DNA of 64,000 nt from Poa pratensis (taxonomy: Eukaryota > Streptophyta > Magnoliopsida > Poales > Poaceae): the NCBI GenBank assembly GCA_947311845.1, contig CAMZMU010000116.1:5173318-5237317 (forward strand), in the 5' to 3' direction. The notes under the pieces were generated by a model. It saw only the letters and a program-made list of their open reading frames with translations. It did not search any database and was not told the origin of the DNA. Position 1 is the first letter of the stretch. The number at the start of each line of letters is the position of its first letter. Below, piece after piece: positions 21,682-31,742 of this stretch. The translations under genes and the position numbers were made by a program.

Positions 21682-23076
21682 CGTTCTCCCCCGCCCCGTC
21701 CCGTCCCGCTCTCTCTCCCCTCTGATTCGGAGTTTTGACTGAGATCCGCGCGGAGCCCGGGCCTAGATCCGTCCCCGCGACGCCGCATTGTTCCGCCGGA
21801 GAGACAGACCTCCGCCTGAGAGGCCGCGGCGGCGCGACTTTTCCGAGCCTAGTCAGTCGCGTCGGGCGGGCGGTGCTGACCTGCCGATGTGATGCATCGG
21901 GGACTTTTCGTGCGATGTATCAACCGATTTTTCTTTCGCCCTGTGTATCTGCGTGCCATGTTTCGGCTGTAGACGGCACCAGTAAAATTCAGCGTCGTGA
22001 GCTCTTGAACAAGTTTTTTTAAGGTGCGGATAGATAGCGACCTCAGATTCTTCGCTTCGCCCCTAAGCTTGCCACAGATTCTCGAATAATATCTATACGA
22101 CTGGGTGAGACGTTCACTCGTCCACGGGCGCCGGCGAGCACGATAACATTTTTCTACATGCCGCGGCATCTTCTGTAGTAAGATGCCCGGTTATGCTCTC
22201 TAGCTAGTTAGCTGGCCAACTGTTGGAACTTGGAACATACAGTTCTAATTGCATCACATTTGTCCTAAAGTAGACGCCCAAATCAAAAGCTTTTCTAATG
22301 ATGCGAGCTGTGATTAAGCAATCAATCCCACAGCCGGCACACAGCTTTTCCTCCTTGGATTCCAGTGGTGGGGGTGGGACGAGATGCTCCTACAGGCGGT
22401 CATGAGCTGTGCCTCTTGTTGTATTCTTCCACAGATTTATTTATTATAATATATGTGTGTATGCCGTGGAGTCAAATTGCCTGAAATCGTTCGTGTAACA
22501 TGGCAGAAAGCCTTGCGCCATGTGCACCTGTCTGTGAACTGGAGGTTTAGTTTTTTTTCTTTCTTCTTCAGTGTGGACTGGAACCAGATCCTGTGATCTG
22601 GACCATCTGATCTGATCTTTTCAGTTTGTGGTGCTGGGATCAGGGCCTGATTTGGCACCACTAGGAATGCCATGGCCCTGGGGGCCCAAGATCCTCATAG
22701 AATAGTGACGCCAGGGTATCATGGCCAATTGCTGCTCCTTTATTTATTTGTTTAAATTTCCAATGGGCTGGCTTTTGAGAACAATTCCTATAAAATATCG
22801 GTTGTACCAAGGCTGGCTGGTAGGTCCGAATCCTGATTGAAATATGAGAATATGCTGGCGTGGTATCACCTGAGGGTCCATAAAAAATCACCCAACTTGG
22901 ACAGAATACAAACGCAAATGGTATTACAGACCGCTAATGTAGCACAGTAGCGGTCACACACTTGTTCCACACATACTTTGTTTTATCTTGTCCTGGATTT
23001 GAATGTATTTGTTGTACCTTTCTTGATTTTTGTACAACATACCTTATGTGCAGTGTGTTAATCATTGTCCAAGAAG

Positions 23077-24708
23077 ATGGTTGCACAAGCATTCACAGTA
23101 GATTTGGACAAGCCTCTTGTATTTCAGGTAAATCTGCATTTACTTAATTTTCTAATGTTTCTTGAAAGCATATTTGGCATATTGGTTTTGTGTATATTGT
23201 ATAGAAAGTTTTAAGGTAAGTGGATTTTCCAAATAATTAAGTCAGGGCAGACTACTGATGACCACGAGTTCGGTAGCTACAAGTATTGTTAGCTCTTAAA
23301 GCATATTATCTTTTCATCTCCAAGATCTGAACTTAACATTTCCCTGCAATTTACAACGAAGTCAAATTGTGAAGCAGTTCCTTTCCTCAATTTCACCACT
23401 ATGTATCAGTCATCTTTGACTATTGACTGTTTCCTAATTTCTTCTTTTATAACTTTGGTGTCGTGGTGCATTCGAAAATCCAGGTCCGCTTATGTATCCT
23501 AATATTTGGGTGTGATTTTTCAGGTTGGTCACCTAGAGGAACAGTACCAGGACTGGGTTCACCAGCCAATTGTTAGCAAGGAGGGGCCACGATTTTTTGC
23601 CAATGATGTTTTGGAGGTGAATATTCTGTTTTTTTTTGTTGCTCTTCATCTATTTGTAACTTCGGACACTATTTTCTGATGAATGGTTCATTCCAGTTCC
23701 TGACACGCACAAAATGGTGGGCAGTTCCTCTTATCTGGCTGCCTGTTGTTTGCTGGTGCCTGAATCAATCGATCCAAATGGGCCACACAGTTCCAGAAGT
23801 AGCGCTGCTGGCTGTGGCAGGAATATTTATCTGGACACTGATTGAATACACGTTGCATCGTTACCTGTTCCACATAGATACTAAAAGTTACTGGTAAGTT
23901 GTGCTGCCATTTACTGCCGATGCTGAAGTTTAACAGATGAGATAATCATATTCTGACTATAGCTTTTTTTTTACTTGGCAGGACAAACACAGCTCATTAT
24001 CTTCTGCATGGATGCCATCACAAGCATCCAATGGATGGACTCCGACTTGTGTTTCCACCAACTGCCGCAGCCATCTTGTGCTATCCGGTAAATAATCTTC
24101 CGCATTGATTAAATATCAAGACAACACTGTTAGTGGTGCCCATCAACTGAAGCATAGCGAAACTTTCTGCATTTGTTCTATGCTGCCTGCCTTATAATAC
24201 TTCTTTCTTAATGATTGCCTTTACATGAAAGAGTGTTTGTCGTTCAAACCAATTTGGATTACCGTTATACTTTTGTAGAATTGTGAAAGAAAGTGTATTT
24301 AACTCTTTTATTCTACCATGCTGTATTAATTTTTAATGGTGTTCTTCTGCTCTGTCCATCCAGTTCTGGAATCTAGTTAAGCTCTTTACTACCACGTCTA
24401 CCACTCCTGGCGTGTTTGGCGGTGGTCTGTTGGGTTATGTGATCTACGATTGTACACACTACTACCTGCATCATGCCCATCCCTCATTTGATCCAGCAAA
24501 ACATCTTAAGGTGCTTGTTTCATTCAGAAGCTTATGGGAACACTCTTTATCTCTTTCTGTACTTATATGTTCTTTTGATGTACACCAGAAATACCATCTG
24601 AACCACCACTTTAGAATCCAAAACAAGGGCTTCGGGATAACATCAACCCTGTGGGACCATGTATTTGGAACACTGCCTTCAACAAAAACCGCCGACAAGA
24701 GCACATGA
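23077..24708 (+). CDS. FAH1: Fatty acid 2-hydroxylase (dihydroceramide fatty acyl hydroxylase)
   Basis: The enzyme hydroxylates very-long-chain fatty acyl groups of ceramides at C-2 in the ER membrane; plant forms partner with cytochrome b5. Coding exons are 23077-23127, 23524-23616, 23697-23893, 23982-24087, 24364-24510 and 24589-24708, all with GT-AG introns, giving 237 aa, a length typical of plant FAHs. Di-iron histidine boxes are visible: HRYLFH (102-107), HYLLHGCHHKH (119-129), HYYLHHAH (181-188) and HLNHH (201-205). Hydrophobic stretches at about 57-70 and 81-96 suggest membrane spans. It lacks the N-terminal cytochrome b5 domain of yeast Scs7, as plant FAHs do. Every exon junction keeps the frame and no lesion was seen. 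The FAH1 versus FAH2 paralog assignment is uncertain. Confidence 0.95.
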
Positions 24709-25150
24709 GTTCTACCATGTCTACTGCCTTGTAATGCCAAATATCGAGGTAAAGCTCACTTGATAGCCCTGAATCTGCTTCCTCATCTTACATTACCGTT
24801 TCATTTTTACCTTGTCGTGTCATCAGGGAAGGTACACGAGGACTAACAATTCATTGCTCTTGCAGATTCGCCATCCCTGATGCTGGATTCGACGGACGAA
24901 TTACTGTTCAGTTACCGATTTTGCACCGTAGATCAATTAATTGGAGATCATGTCACTGAAGTGCTTAACGTTGTTGATCCGCGTGGTTCTAGTCTTGCAG
25001 TCCAGTCCATTGAGTCTTGTTAGACCACCACCACCCATGTGTACAGAGTTTGGTTTTCCTAGTATAGCACCAGCATTGCATTGATTTGTGGCTGTTGGTA
25101 GCCAAGTAGTATAATTTCTTGATATATTTGTTTTTCCTAGTATAATTTTG
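24709..25150 (+). other. 3' UTR of the hydroxylase gene with a probable intron
   Basis: After the stop codon, ATCGAG/GTAAAG (donor at 24749) and CTTGCAG/ATTC (acceptor at 24865) define a plausible 117-bp intron within the 3' UTR. Introns more than about 50 nt after a stop can trigger nonsense-mediated decay. Here the donor is about 40 nt downstream, below that limit. The transcript end is not defined. Confidence 0.5.
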
Positions 25151-26260
25151 GGACAAAGTAAATGCTTTGCTTTGATATATCTGTAAGTTTCCTGTTGTGT
25201 GAACCATTCAGTTCAGTTGTTTCCGTTGCTGGCATGTCCTTATTTTGATATAAACAAGTGTATGTACATCTGGAGTGTAGTCTGAAAAACTGGGAAGTCT
25301 TGGTCAGAAAGTTTTTTATATTTCCCTTGATGGTTTCTTCGTTTGTTTTTGGACCTGTCCTTCACATGTGGCTCACTGATGGTGACAAAATTATGAGGGC
25401 TTCGTCATGTGCCATCAGAAAACCGAGTCAGTGGAATTGCGATGCTCAGCTGCTGGCTTCGGTTGTGTGGTGAAAAAGAAAGAAGGAACAGATATGATGA
25501 ATAGAAACTGAATGTTAGGAAACAAAAACCCAAAAGATCATTATCTTCCCTCAACTTGATCGATTCGCACTTACTAAAATCACACCACCAAAAACTAGCA
25601 ATTGCGTTGGCTAACATATATTTATGACAATATCACTAAAAATAGTTTCAAAAGATCATCAGCTTCAAGGCTACAACAAGAGACAAGAACATTGCAGACC
25701 GAGATAACCTATTAATCAATCAGTTCAGTTTTGCCGCAGCTAGTATAAGATAGTAAATCTTGCCATGGAAATGCCTAATTAATGTTCCTCGAAACAGGAA
25801 ATCTGTTTTGGCACATAGACATAGATGCATCCACTGTATGAAAATCGCATTTCAAAATACAAATAATTTCAAATATTTTTTTTGGGTATACTTTCCGACA
25901 TTCTATGTCCACATACAAAGTTTTGTAAAACAAAGACATTTTTTGTGGCCTTTGTAAAATAGACAAATTCCGGTGTTCAAAATGGCTACAAAAAACGTCT
26001 TTTTTCGAAAACTTTTTGTTTGGAAGCTTTTGACATATTGAAATGTATTATGCACAAATGAGTGCATGTAGACCTGTGAGTCAAAACACTCTGTCACCTC
26101 GAAATAGGATTACGTCACCAGAAGATGTTCAAGCATGTCATCCAGCCATTTCTTGTCCCACTGTCTACATAGCGGGCACCAACTGTAAAAGGCTACAATT
26201 TAAACACAGAGTCAGAGACATGTTGTAGAAAGACTCATTTGATAGCCATCTTATTAAGTA

Positions 26261-26350
26261 CTCCCTTTGTCCCATAATATAACATGTAATTACAACAAAT
26301 ATATGACTATATTGGTTCTAATAGCATCTTATATTATGGGACGGATGGAG
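26261..26350. mobile_element. Stowaway MITE, 90 bp
   Basis: The ends CTCCCTTTGTCCCATAATAT and the complementary ATATTATGGGACGGATGGAG form a near-complete hairpin. It is flanked by TA on both sides (26259-26260, 26351-26352). This is a classic Triticeae mariner-type MITE. Confidence 0.9.
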
Positions 26351-26462
26351 TATATTCCACCAGGCTCAGGTCATCGCGGCAAACACTGACTTGAAGAGGG
26401 CCGGAATGACTAACTAGTTAAGCCGTGCCATGCCGCCCATGCACGTACACACGCAGGTGTTA

Positions 26463-26665
26463 TCATGTGGATGGACAGATGAATACATCCTCGTAGTAGT
26501 TGTCACCCTGGCATTTGGGGGGCTTGCCATCGTCGGGGCGGTGGTTGGCATCGGGGCAGCCATACATGTCGTTGGCGTGCCGCAGGATAAATCCTTGAGC
26601 AACTTGAAGGCATCGATGAAGGATATGTCGTACATGTGGTTGGCGTTCCCGAGGTCTAACTCCGC
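26463..26665 (-). pseudogene. Thaumatin-like protein fragment (C-terminal part)
   Basis: Read on the minus strand, one frame gives NANHMYDISFIDAFKLLKDLSC. After a frame change, another gives CPDANHRPDDGKPPKCQGDN ending VFICPST and a stop at 26463. The order matches the C-terminal third of small (about 17 kDa) cereal thaumatin-like proteins of the PR5 family. The signal peptide and N-terminal domain are missing. The frameshift and truncation make it non-functional. Confidence 0.75.
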
Positions 26666-26793
26666 CTAGCGGTCGAGCGGGTCCCCGAAGGAATTGCTTA
26701 ATGATTTGTTCATGCAACAAAAGAGCTCCCGATGCCTTCCAAACCTACCACAGCAAAGACGCTGGCCGTACCCTCCATGAATTGCTCATCTCT

Positions 26794-27312
26794 TTTTTTT
26801 TTTTACGGAAGGCAGTAGGCACTGCTTTCATTTTATAAGAGAAGCCGGGTCAAATGCCGGTAAGTATCCAGTTACAAAAGGGGAGGGGAGCTACAACTAG
26901 CTGTAGTAAACAAAAACTAAAAAATGAGAACAGGTTTTCCTGCCCCGAAAGGAATACTAAATGGACTAATCTCCCGTTAGCCGCGACGCACCAAGAACTC
27001 CTGCCACTTTCCAGTGACTTAATTCAATCATTATACAGTCAGCAATGGTTTCGGGTCTGGAGGCCTTGTTATTAAATACCCGATTGTTGCGTTCCTTCCA
27101 CAGGAACCACCAAGTGATGAGTGCCAAGGTACGCCATCGATCGACAATAGCAGGAGGGTTAGCAGTTGTGCAGATTTTCCACCAATCTTGTAGCCGATCA
27201 CAGAGGGGGTCAGGGACCAAAGAGGCTGGAAGTGCAAGACACTGAAGCAGGTCTTGCCAGATCAGACGAGCAAACGAGCAAGAGGCCGAGATGTGGGCAG
27301 CAGTTTCAGGGT
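26794..27312 (-). mobile_element. 5'-truncated LINE (C-terminal ORF2 piece)
   Basis: A minus-strand LINE begins with a poly-T tail at 26794 and is bounded by a 15-bp duplication GAATTGCTCATCTCT (26779-26793 and 27313-27327). It retains coding sequence for the end of ORF2, including RWRTLALITWWFLWKERNNR and VFNNKASRPETIADCI, a hallmark of the zinc-binding region after plant LINE reverse transcriptase. The polymerase domain is absent. It split an older duplicated block whose intact counterpart lies at about 33.67 kb. Confidence 0.92.
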
Positions 27313-28305
27313 GAATTGCTCATCTCTCACCATGCAGCATTTTCTGAATGCTTCTCCTGCTCTTTTATGGACCAAAGTATGGAGTGAGGATGTACTAGTT
27401 GATCATGCAGCAGTCATTTAGAACATGCAGCATTCAGTGTGGATCTTACACCATCATCGATATGCATATATCCTTTCAGTTGAAGCCCATAGTGTTCTAC
27501 TCAATTATTCAATACAACTTCGACGGTGATACTAAAGTAGTACAAGGCAACATGGCAAATGCGTTTGGTATCATCTTATTCAAAAAATTCATTTCTTTCT
27601 TTTGATATAAACAACAAGAGTGTATGTACAACTGGATGTGGTCACAAAGTTTGTTTTCTTTCCCATTATGGGTATCTTCATCTGTTTTTTGGACCCGTCC
27701 TTCACATGAGGCTCACTGATGGTGACAAAATTTAGAGAGCTTGTCATGTGCCATCTCAAAACCTAGTCGTGGAAGTTCGACGCCAGGCTGCTGACTTTGG
27801 TTGCGTGGCAATCTCACCGGTGTAGATTAGGATAAAAATATATGCCCGAGTGATGAAGTGGGTACGAAAAAGAAATGTGGCCTTTTGGTCGACAAGGGAG
27901 CCGTTGGATCTCTATCAGACCGTGAGAAAGGACGAATGAATGAATATACACTGAACAGTAGGAAACAAAGATCATTCCGCTCACCCGAACTCGATCGGCT
28001 CAAACTTCATGAACATCTCACCACTAATAACTAGCAGTTGCACTAATCAGCTAATATATAATGTACGGTAACATCACTAAAATAGTTTCATGATGGTAAG
28101 AAACAACACACTGCTAAACATCATCAGCTCCAAGGAAAGGCTACAACCAGAGTCGACAAGAACATTGCTGACCCAGATAATGCAACAAGAACGAGTTGTT
28201 ATTCATCAATCAGTTCAGTTTTCCGCAGCTGCGTACTGAGATAATAATCTTGCCATGAAATGGCTAATTAATCAAGCCGTGCCATGCCCATGCACGCCGG
28301 TCTCA

Positions 28306-29222
28306 TCATGATGATGGGCAGAAGACGACCTCGAAGTCGCTGTCGCCCTGGCATTTGCGGAACTTGCCGTCGCCGGGGTTGTGATTGGCGTCGGGGGAGC
28401 CGGTGCTGCAGAAGAAGTCCATGTTAGCATAATCTTGCCTAGTTAATGTTGAGTTAGTTTTTGGGAAGTGTTTACTTTCCAAGTGTGTTTGGCTTGCATG
28501 CCATGAGGGGTCATCGAGTCCAAGTAGTAATACGTGAGCTTCTAGTCTAGTACGTTCTAGCTGGAATTAGCTAGCTAGTGCTCAGCCGTATGGTACTAGG
28601 ATTAGGAGATCATGTACGAGTCGATAAATTGTTTAGGAAAGTGTTGCGTGAGTTCTAGTCGTAGTAGGCTAGTTCCTTGGTCTAGCCGTGCGTGTATATA
28701 TACACGTCGAGGCTGCACCTTTGTATTACAAGTTGTACCGCATATTGAGAGAAAATAAAGAAAAAGAACGGGCACGATATGTGCCCTTGGCTATAATTGT
28801 TCGTGTGCGCGTGTTTGTCTAATTTAATGTGATTGATCCGTGGGCGAAACCCAACAGTCCATGGGCACGTTGATGTCGTACATGTCGGTGGCGTCGCGGG
28901 CGTGTCCCCGGGTGGACGCAGTGCAGGTCCCCGCCGCAGTCGCCGGTGTCGCAACCCCCGTGGTCGGTGACGGGGTCGAAGTAGCAGCCGGTGCGTGCCC
29001 AGATCCTGCCGGAGGCGCCGACGGGAACCGTGACGGTCCACGTCTCGCCGGGCGCGAGCTCCGTGCCCTGGCCGCTGTCGCCGATCCCGGGATGGCGGCT
29101 GGGTACAACGTGGAGGGGCACTGGTTCGTGATAGTGAAGGTGGCCGCGCCGGCACCACTGGCGGTAAAGGCCACGAGTAGGAGGACGAGGGCCAGGGTCG
29201 GCATGGCCGCCGGAGTTGCCAT
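28306..29222 (-). pseudogene. Thaumatin-like protein (PR5, small type), split and frameshifted
   Basis: The minus strand starts at 29222 with a signal peptide (TLALVLLLVAFTASGAGA) and then TFTITNQCPSTLYPAAIPG. A frame change is needed to enter GQGTELAPGETWTVTVPVG and TGCYFDPVTDHGGCDTGDCG, and another to reach ARDATDMYDINVPMD. There a 435-bp solo LTR interrupts the gene. The remainder, FFCSTGSPDANHNPGDG to VFCPSS, resumes at 28416 and stops at 28306. This is the domain order of cereal small thaumatin-like or xylanase-inhibitor-like PR5 proteins, secreted in defence. With two frameshifts and an LTR it is a clear pseudogene. Confidence 0.85.
28422..28856. mobile_element. Solo LTR (435 bp) in the thaumatin-like gene
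   Basis: The block starts TGTTAGCATAATC and ends CGAAACCCAACA (TG...CA with TGTT/AACA ends). It is flanked by the 5-bp duplication GTCCA (28417-28421 and 28857-28861). No internal domain is present, so it is a solo LTR left by recombination. An internal TATATATACACG at about 28695 and the size are Copia-like. Removing it joins the two halves of the thaumatin-like gene exactly. Confidence 0.93.
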
Positions 29223-29317
29223 GGCAGTCAACTTTTTTGGTTTTGTATTATTTGTGGAGTAGTGAGCGAGCTAGCCGAGTGTGTGTTTGCGCTGCGCAAT
29301 GGCGTACCTCCTGCGTG

Positions 29318-29325
29318 TATATATA
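29318..29325 (-). promoter_or_regulatory. TATA box of the thaumatin-like pseudogene
   Basis: TATATATA on the minus strand lies about 96 bp upstream of the ATG at 29222, within a cereal-like leader. It shows that the promoter region survived even though the coding region is broken. Confidence 0.55.
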
Positions 29326-30098
29326 GACCACATTAGCGTTACAAGTTGTCGAGAGGTCTACGTCTCTACGAACAAATGAAGTTCAGAATATTCAGGACCT
29401 TCATCTGATGGAATTGTTCCTGTGCGACCCGGCAAGCTGCCTTTACTTGTAGTTTTTTTTCTACAATGTTCAGAAAACCTCACTTTGTAAGGATTTTTTT
29501 TGCGAGGTTTTTAAGGATTTGTTTTGCATGTTATCAGCTAATATAAAGTTCTTAACATGTTAACCGTTGGAAACAATAAGGTCTTTGAAGATGTTACAGA
29601 AAATCTGCACGTCTTAATTGGTCTGTTGGATCACATTGGACTTTTATTGCGAAACTCATTCACAGCAAAAATGTCTTAACAGTCTGTTTGGATGGTAACA
29701 ATGATAAGCATGAATTTCAGCAATCATTTGATTAACATATACCCAAAAGTATATCCCCTCAAGTTGAGCGATCTATCACCTAGGTTAGTTCTGATATGAT
29801 CTGACACTAGTACAGAACGACACATCGGATACCCCTCTATGGAAACGGCAGGTGTTAGGCGACGGAGAATCGCGCTTTCCGCGCGGCCGGTGCGTACAAA
29901 CCTGACCAGGCCCGCCTACATTGGCAACGGACCCTTTCCAATCTCCGTCACCTATTATATTGGCAACGGTTAATAAAATTGTCCGTTTCCAATATTTGCC
30001 TCTATGGTAACGGATAGAATTTTCCAACCGTTGAAAATGTTGATACGTGGAGGCTAGCGAATGGGCAGATGGGGAGGTGGGCGGAGCAGACCCGCGAG

Positions 30099-30104
30099 TA
30101 TAAA
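30099..30104 (+). promoter_or_regulatory. TATA box upstream of the B3 gene
   Basis: TATAAA in GCGAGTATAAATGGCG lies 96 bp before the ATG at 30195, inside the transposon. This suggests the element brings its own promoter for the B3 gene. Confidence 0.6.
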
Positions 30105-30194
30105 TGGCGAGAGGTACCAGCAGCGGTCTCTTTGAAGCCCCAGTCCATCGCCTATAGTTATTCAAACTTCGCCAGATCCCCTCCGTCCAAATCC

Positions 30195-30836
30195 ATGGCG
30201 AGAGGTACCAGCAGCGGTCGCGGCCGTGGACGAGGGCGAGGCCGTGGTAGGGGGCGCAGCGGCAATGCCATGCCGTCGGTGTCGCCCTCACCGTCCTCTG
30301 AAGACATGTCCCCGGCGAGAGGTACCATCAGCGGTCGCGGCCGTGGACGTGGGCGCGGCCGTGGACGTGGACGAGGGCGCGGCCGTGGTAGGGGGCGCAG
30401 CCGCAATGCCACGCCGTCGGTGTCGCCCTCACCGTCCTCTGAAGACATGTCCCCGGAGCTGCGCGGCTTCGAGTTCTTGGTTATCCTGTACAAGGGCATC
30501 GAGAGCCGCCTGAGGCTCCCGAGGGCGTTCGCAGAGAAGCTCCAAGGCATGGTGGCAGCTACCATGCATCTGAAGATGGAGGACTGCGAGAACGGCAGCT
30601 GGGCGGTGAAGACGGCCGTGAGTGCCGGGGGGAATTTGTACCTCGGCCAGGGATGGAAGTCATTCGCCCAAGCGTACAAGCTTGAGCAGGGGCACTTTTT
30701 GTGCTTCGAGTTCGACGGCGACAACGGGTTCTTCATCAAGATCTTCGACGGTACCTTATGCCGGAGGGACGCACTCGTGTACAGCGACGACGAGCCCGAG
30801 TCTTCATCAGCAGCTGCTAGTAGTAGCATTAGCTAG
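30195..30836 (+). CDS. B3-domain protein with Gly-Arg repeats, 213 aa
   Basis: B3 domains are plant-specific DNA-binding modules of transcription factors. The N terminus has two repeat blocks: seven Gly-Arg pairs, then eleven, each followed by a nearly identical PSVSPSPSSEDMSP linker, so it arose by internal duplication. A single B3 domain fills about residues 92-190, with FLVILYKGIESRLRLPRAFA, NLYLGQGWKSFAQAYKLEQG and HFLCFEFDGDNGFFIKIFDG. The C terminus is short, acidic and Ser/Ala-rich. I chose the ATG at 30195 because it follows the TATA box and begins the repeats; the frame is open 42 codons further upstream. It has no introns and lies wholly inside a CACTA element. It may be a captured host gene or an element gene. 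Confidence 0.8.
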   Translation: MARGTSSGRGRGRGRGRGRGRSGNAMPSVSPSPSSEDMSPARGTISGRGRGRGRGRGRGRGRGRGRGRSRNATPSVSPSPSSEDMSPELRGFEFLVILYKGIESRLRLPRAFAEKLQGMVAATMHLKMEDCENGSWAVKTAVSAGGNLYLGQGWKSFAQAYKLEQGHFLCFEFDGDNGFFIKIFDGTLCRRDALVYSDDEPESSSAAASSSIS

Positions 30837-31012
30837 TAGTAGCATATATGTAATCGTTTACTTCATTATCAAGTCCGTATGTAGTAGCACTAGCTGCTAA
30901 GTGGTCTCTGCGTTCATATGTAATTTAGAGTACCTGTTAGTAAGTTTACTCTCTCGCTGGTGTAAAATCAATGGAAACGGTTATATAAAATGTCCGTTGC
31001 CAATGTGGCGCT

Positions 31013-31020
31013 TATATATA
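31013..31020 (+). promoter_or_regulatory. TATA box upstream of the broken ORF in the CACTA
   Basis: TATATATA lies about 95 bp before an ATG at 31115, a spacing almost the same as that of the B3 gene. Confidence 0.4.
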
Positions 31021-31114
31021 CTGCCGGCTCGGTCTCATTATCACTCTCTCACTTGTCTCTCTTCCAACCCTAGCCGCCGCACACTGTGGCTTTCAACTCT
31101 CCTCACTCTCTCTA

Positions 31115-31563
31115 ATGGCTTCCTCTGTCGGCGCTTCTAGATCCGGCCATCGCGGCCGCGGCTCTAGCCGCCGCGGCAGCCCTTCGTGAGGGGAAGGTCG
31201 ATCTGGAGGCGGCCATGCGTCCGCTAATGATGCGGCAGCGCCACCATCTGACGCCCTCCTCCTCCGGTGATGCCCGGCTTCTTCTGAGCCAGGCCGATGT
31301 GGAGGAGGTCATTCATGAGGTGGTGGTGCAGCACCTCCGGCGGATCTACCAGCAGAAACCCATCTGGAGGAGGAAGTGGCCGATCTGGAGGAGGAAGTGG
31401 CCGATCTGGAGGTGGTGGAGGATCTGTAGGTGGTGTCTGATCTGGAGAAGAAGGAGGAGGTGGATGTCGACGAAGGAGAAGGAGGAGGAGGTGATTGCGT
31501 CGCAGCGCGCTGGTAGCATCTCAGCGCATCTGGCAGAGGCCTGCACCTCCTCTCCCGCCGGGT
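31115..31563 (+). pseudogene. Broken ORF with acidic heptad repeats inside the CACTA
   Basis: The ATG at 31115 opens only 25 codons (MASSVGASRSGHRGRGSSRR...). The adjoining frame reads an Ala-rich stretch, then LREGKVDLEAAMRPLMMRQR and DVEEVIHEVVVQHLRRIYQQ. A further frame gives the acidic repeat LEEEVADLEEEVADLEVVED from a 21-bp tandem repeat, then DLEKKEEVDVDEGEG. Frame changes near 31130 and 31360 and a stop break the chain. The Ala-rich start and acidic tail recall short leaders of other element-borne proteins, but I cannot name the family. Confidence 0.4.
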
Positions 31564-31742
31564 GAAAGGTATAAATCTTTCTGTGACCGGCTGTGATGCC
31601 GATGAACTAGGTTCTACGTATGAGCATTTCATCACATAAACAAATTCCTAGTGCAAATTCACACATACATGTTCTGATAATTACAAACACTTATTGTTAA
31701 AGCACCAACTGTACAAACTAGTTAAACACCCACATCCAAAGC

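Larger units (their letters stand above)
25234..26790 (-). repeat. Thaumatin-like gene region, duplication copy A
   Basis: This block matches 27600-28310 in its left part (3' flank of the gene), shares a thaumatin-like 3' end, and matches 33590-33860 on the gene's far side. Shared words include TTTTTGGACC(T/C)GTCCTTCACATG and GCTCACTGATGGTGACAAAAT. It is the more decayed of two tandem copies and directly follows the hydroxylase gene. Confidence 0.75.
27600..29320 (-). repeat. Thaumatin-like gene region, duplication copy B
   Basis: The 3' flank (27600-28305) matches 25234-26400 and the gene portion matches 26463-26665. The far flank of this copy appears displaced to about 33.59-33.87 kb by the CACTA insertion at 29805-33279. 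This reconstructs an original tandem pair. Confidence 0.72.

Noticed and set aside
21246..21725. 159-codon frame upstream of the hydroxylase gene
   Set aside because: It overlaps the probable non-coding first exon and promoter, is Ser/Pro-rich from GC content, and does not join in frame with the coding exons.
28840..29262. 140-codon plus-strand frame across the thaumatin-like gene
   Set aside because: It is the antisense shadow of the minus-strand thaumatin-like pseudogene, which has signal peptide, Cys words and TATA box on its own strand.
30158..30829. 223-codon minus-strand frame rich in Pro-Arg repeats opposite the B3 gene
   Set aside because: It is the antisense shadow of the Gly-Arg repeats, and the plus strand has a recognisable B3 domain and TATA box.
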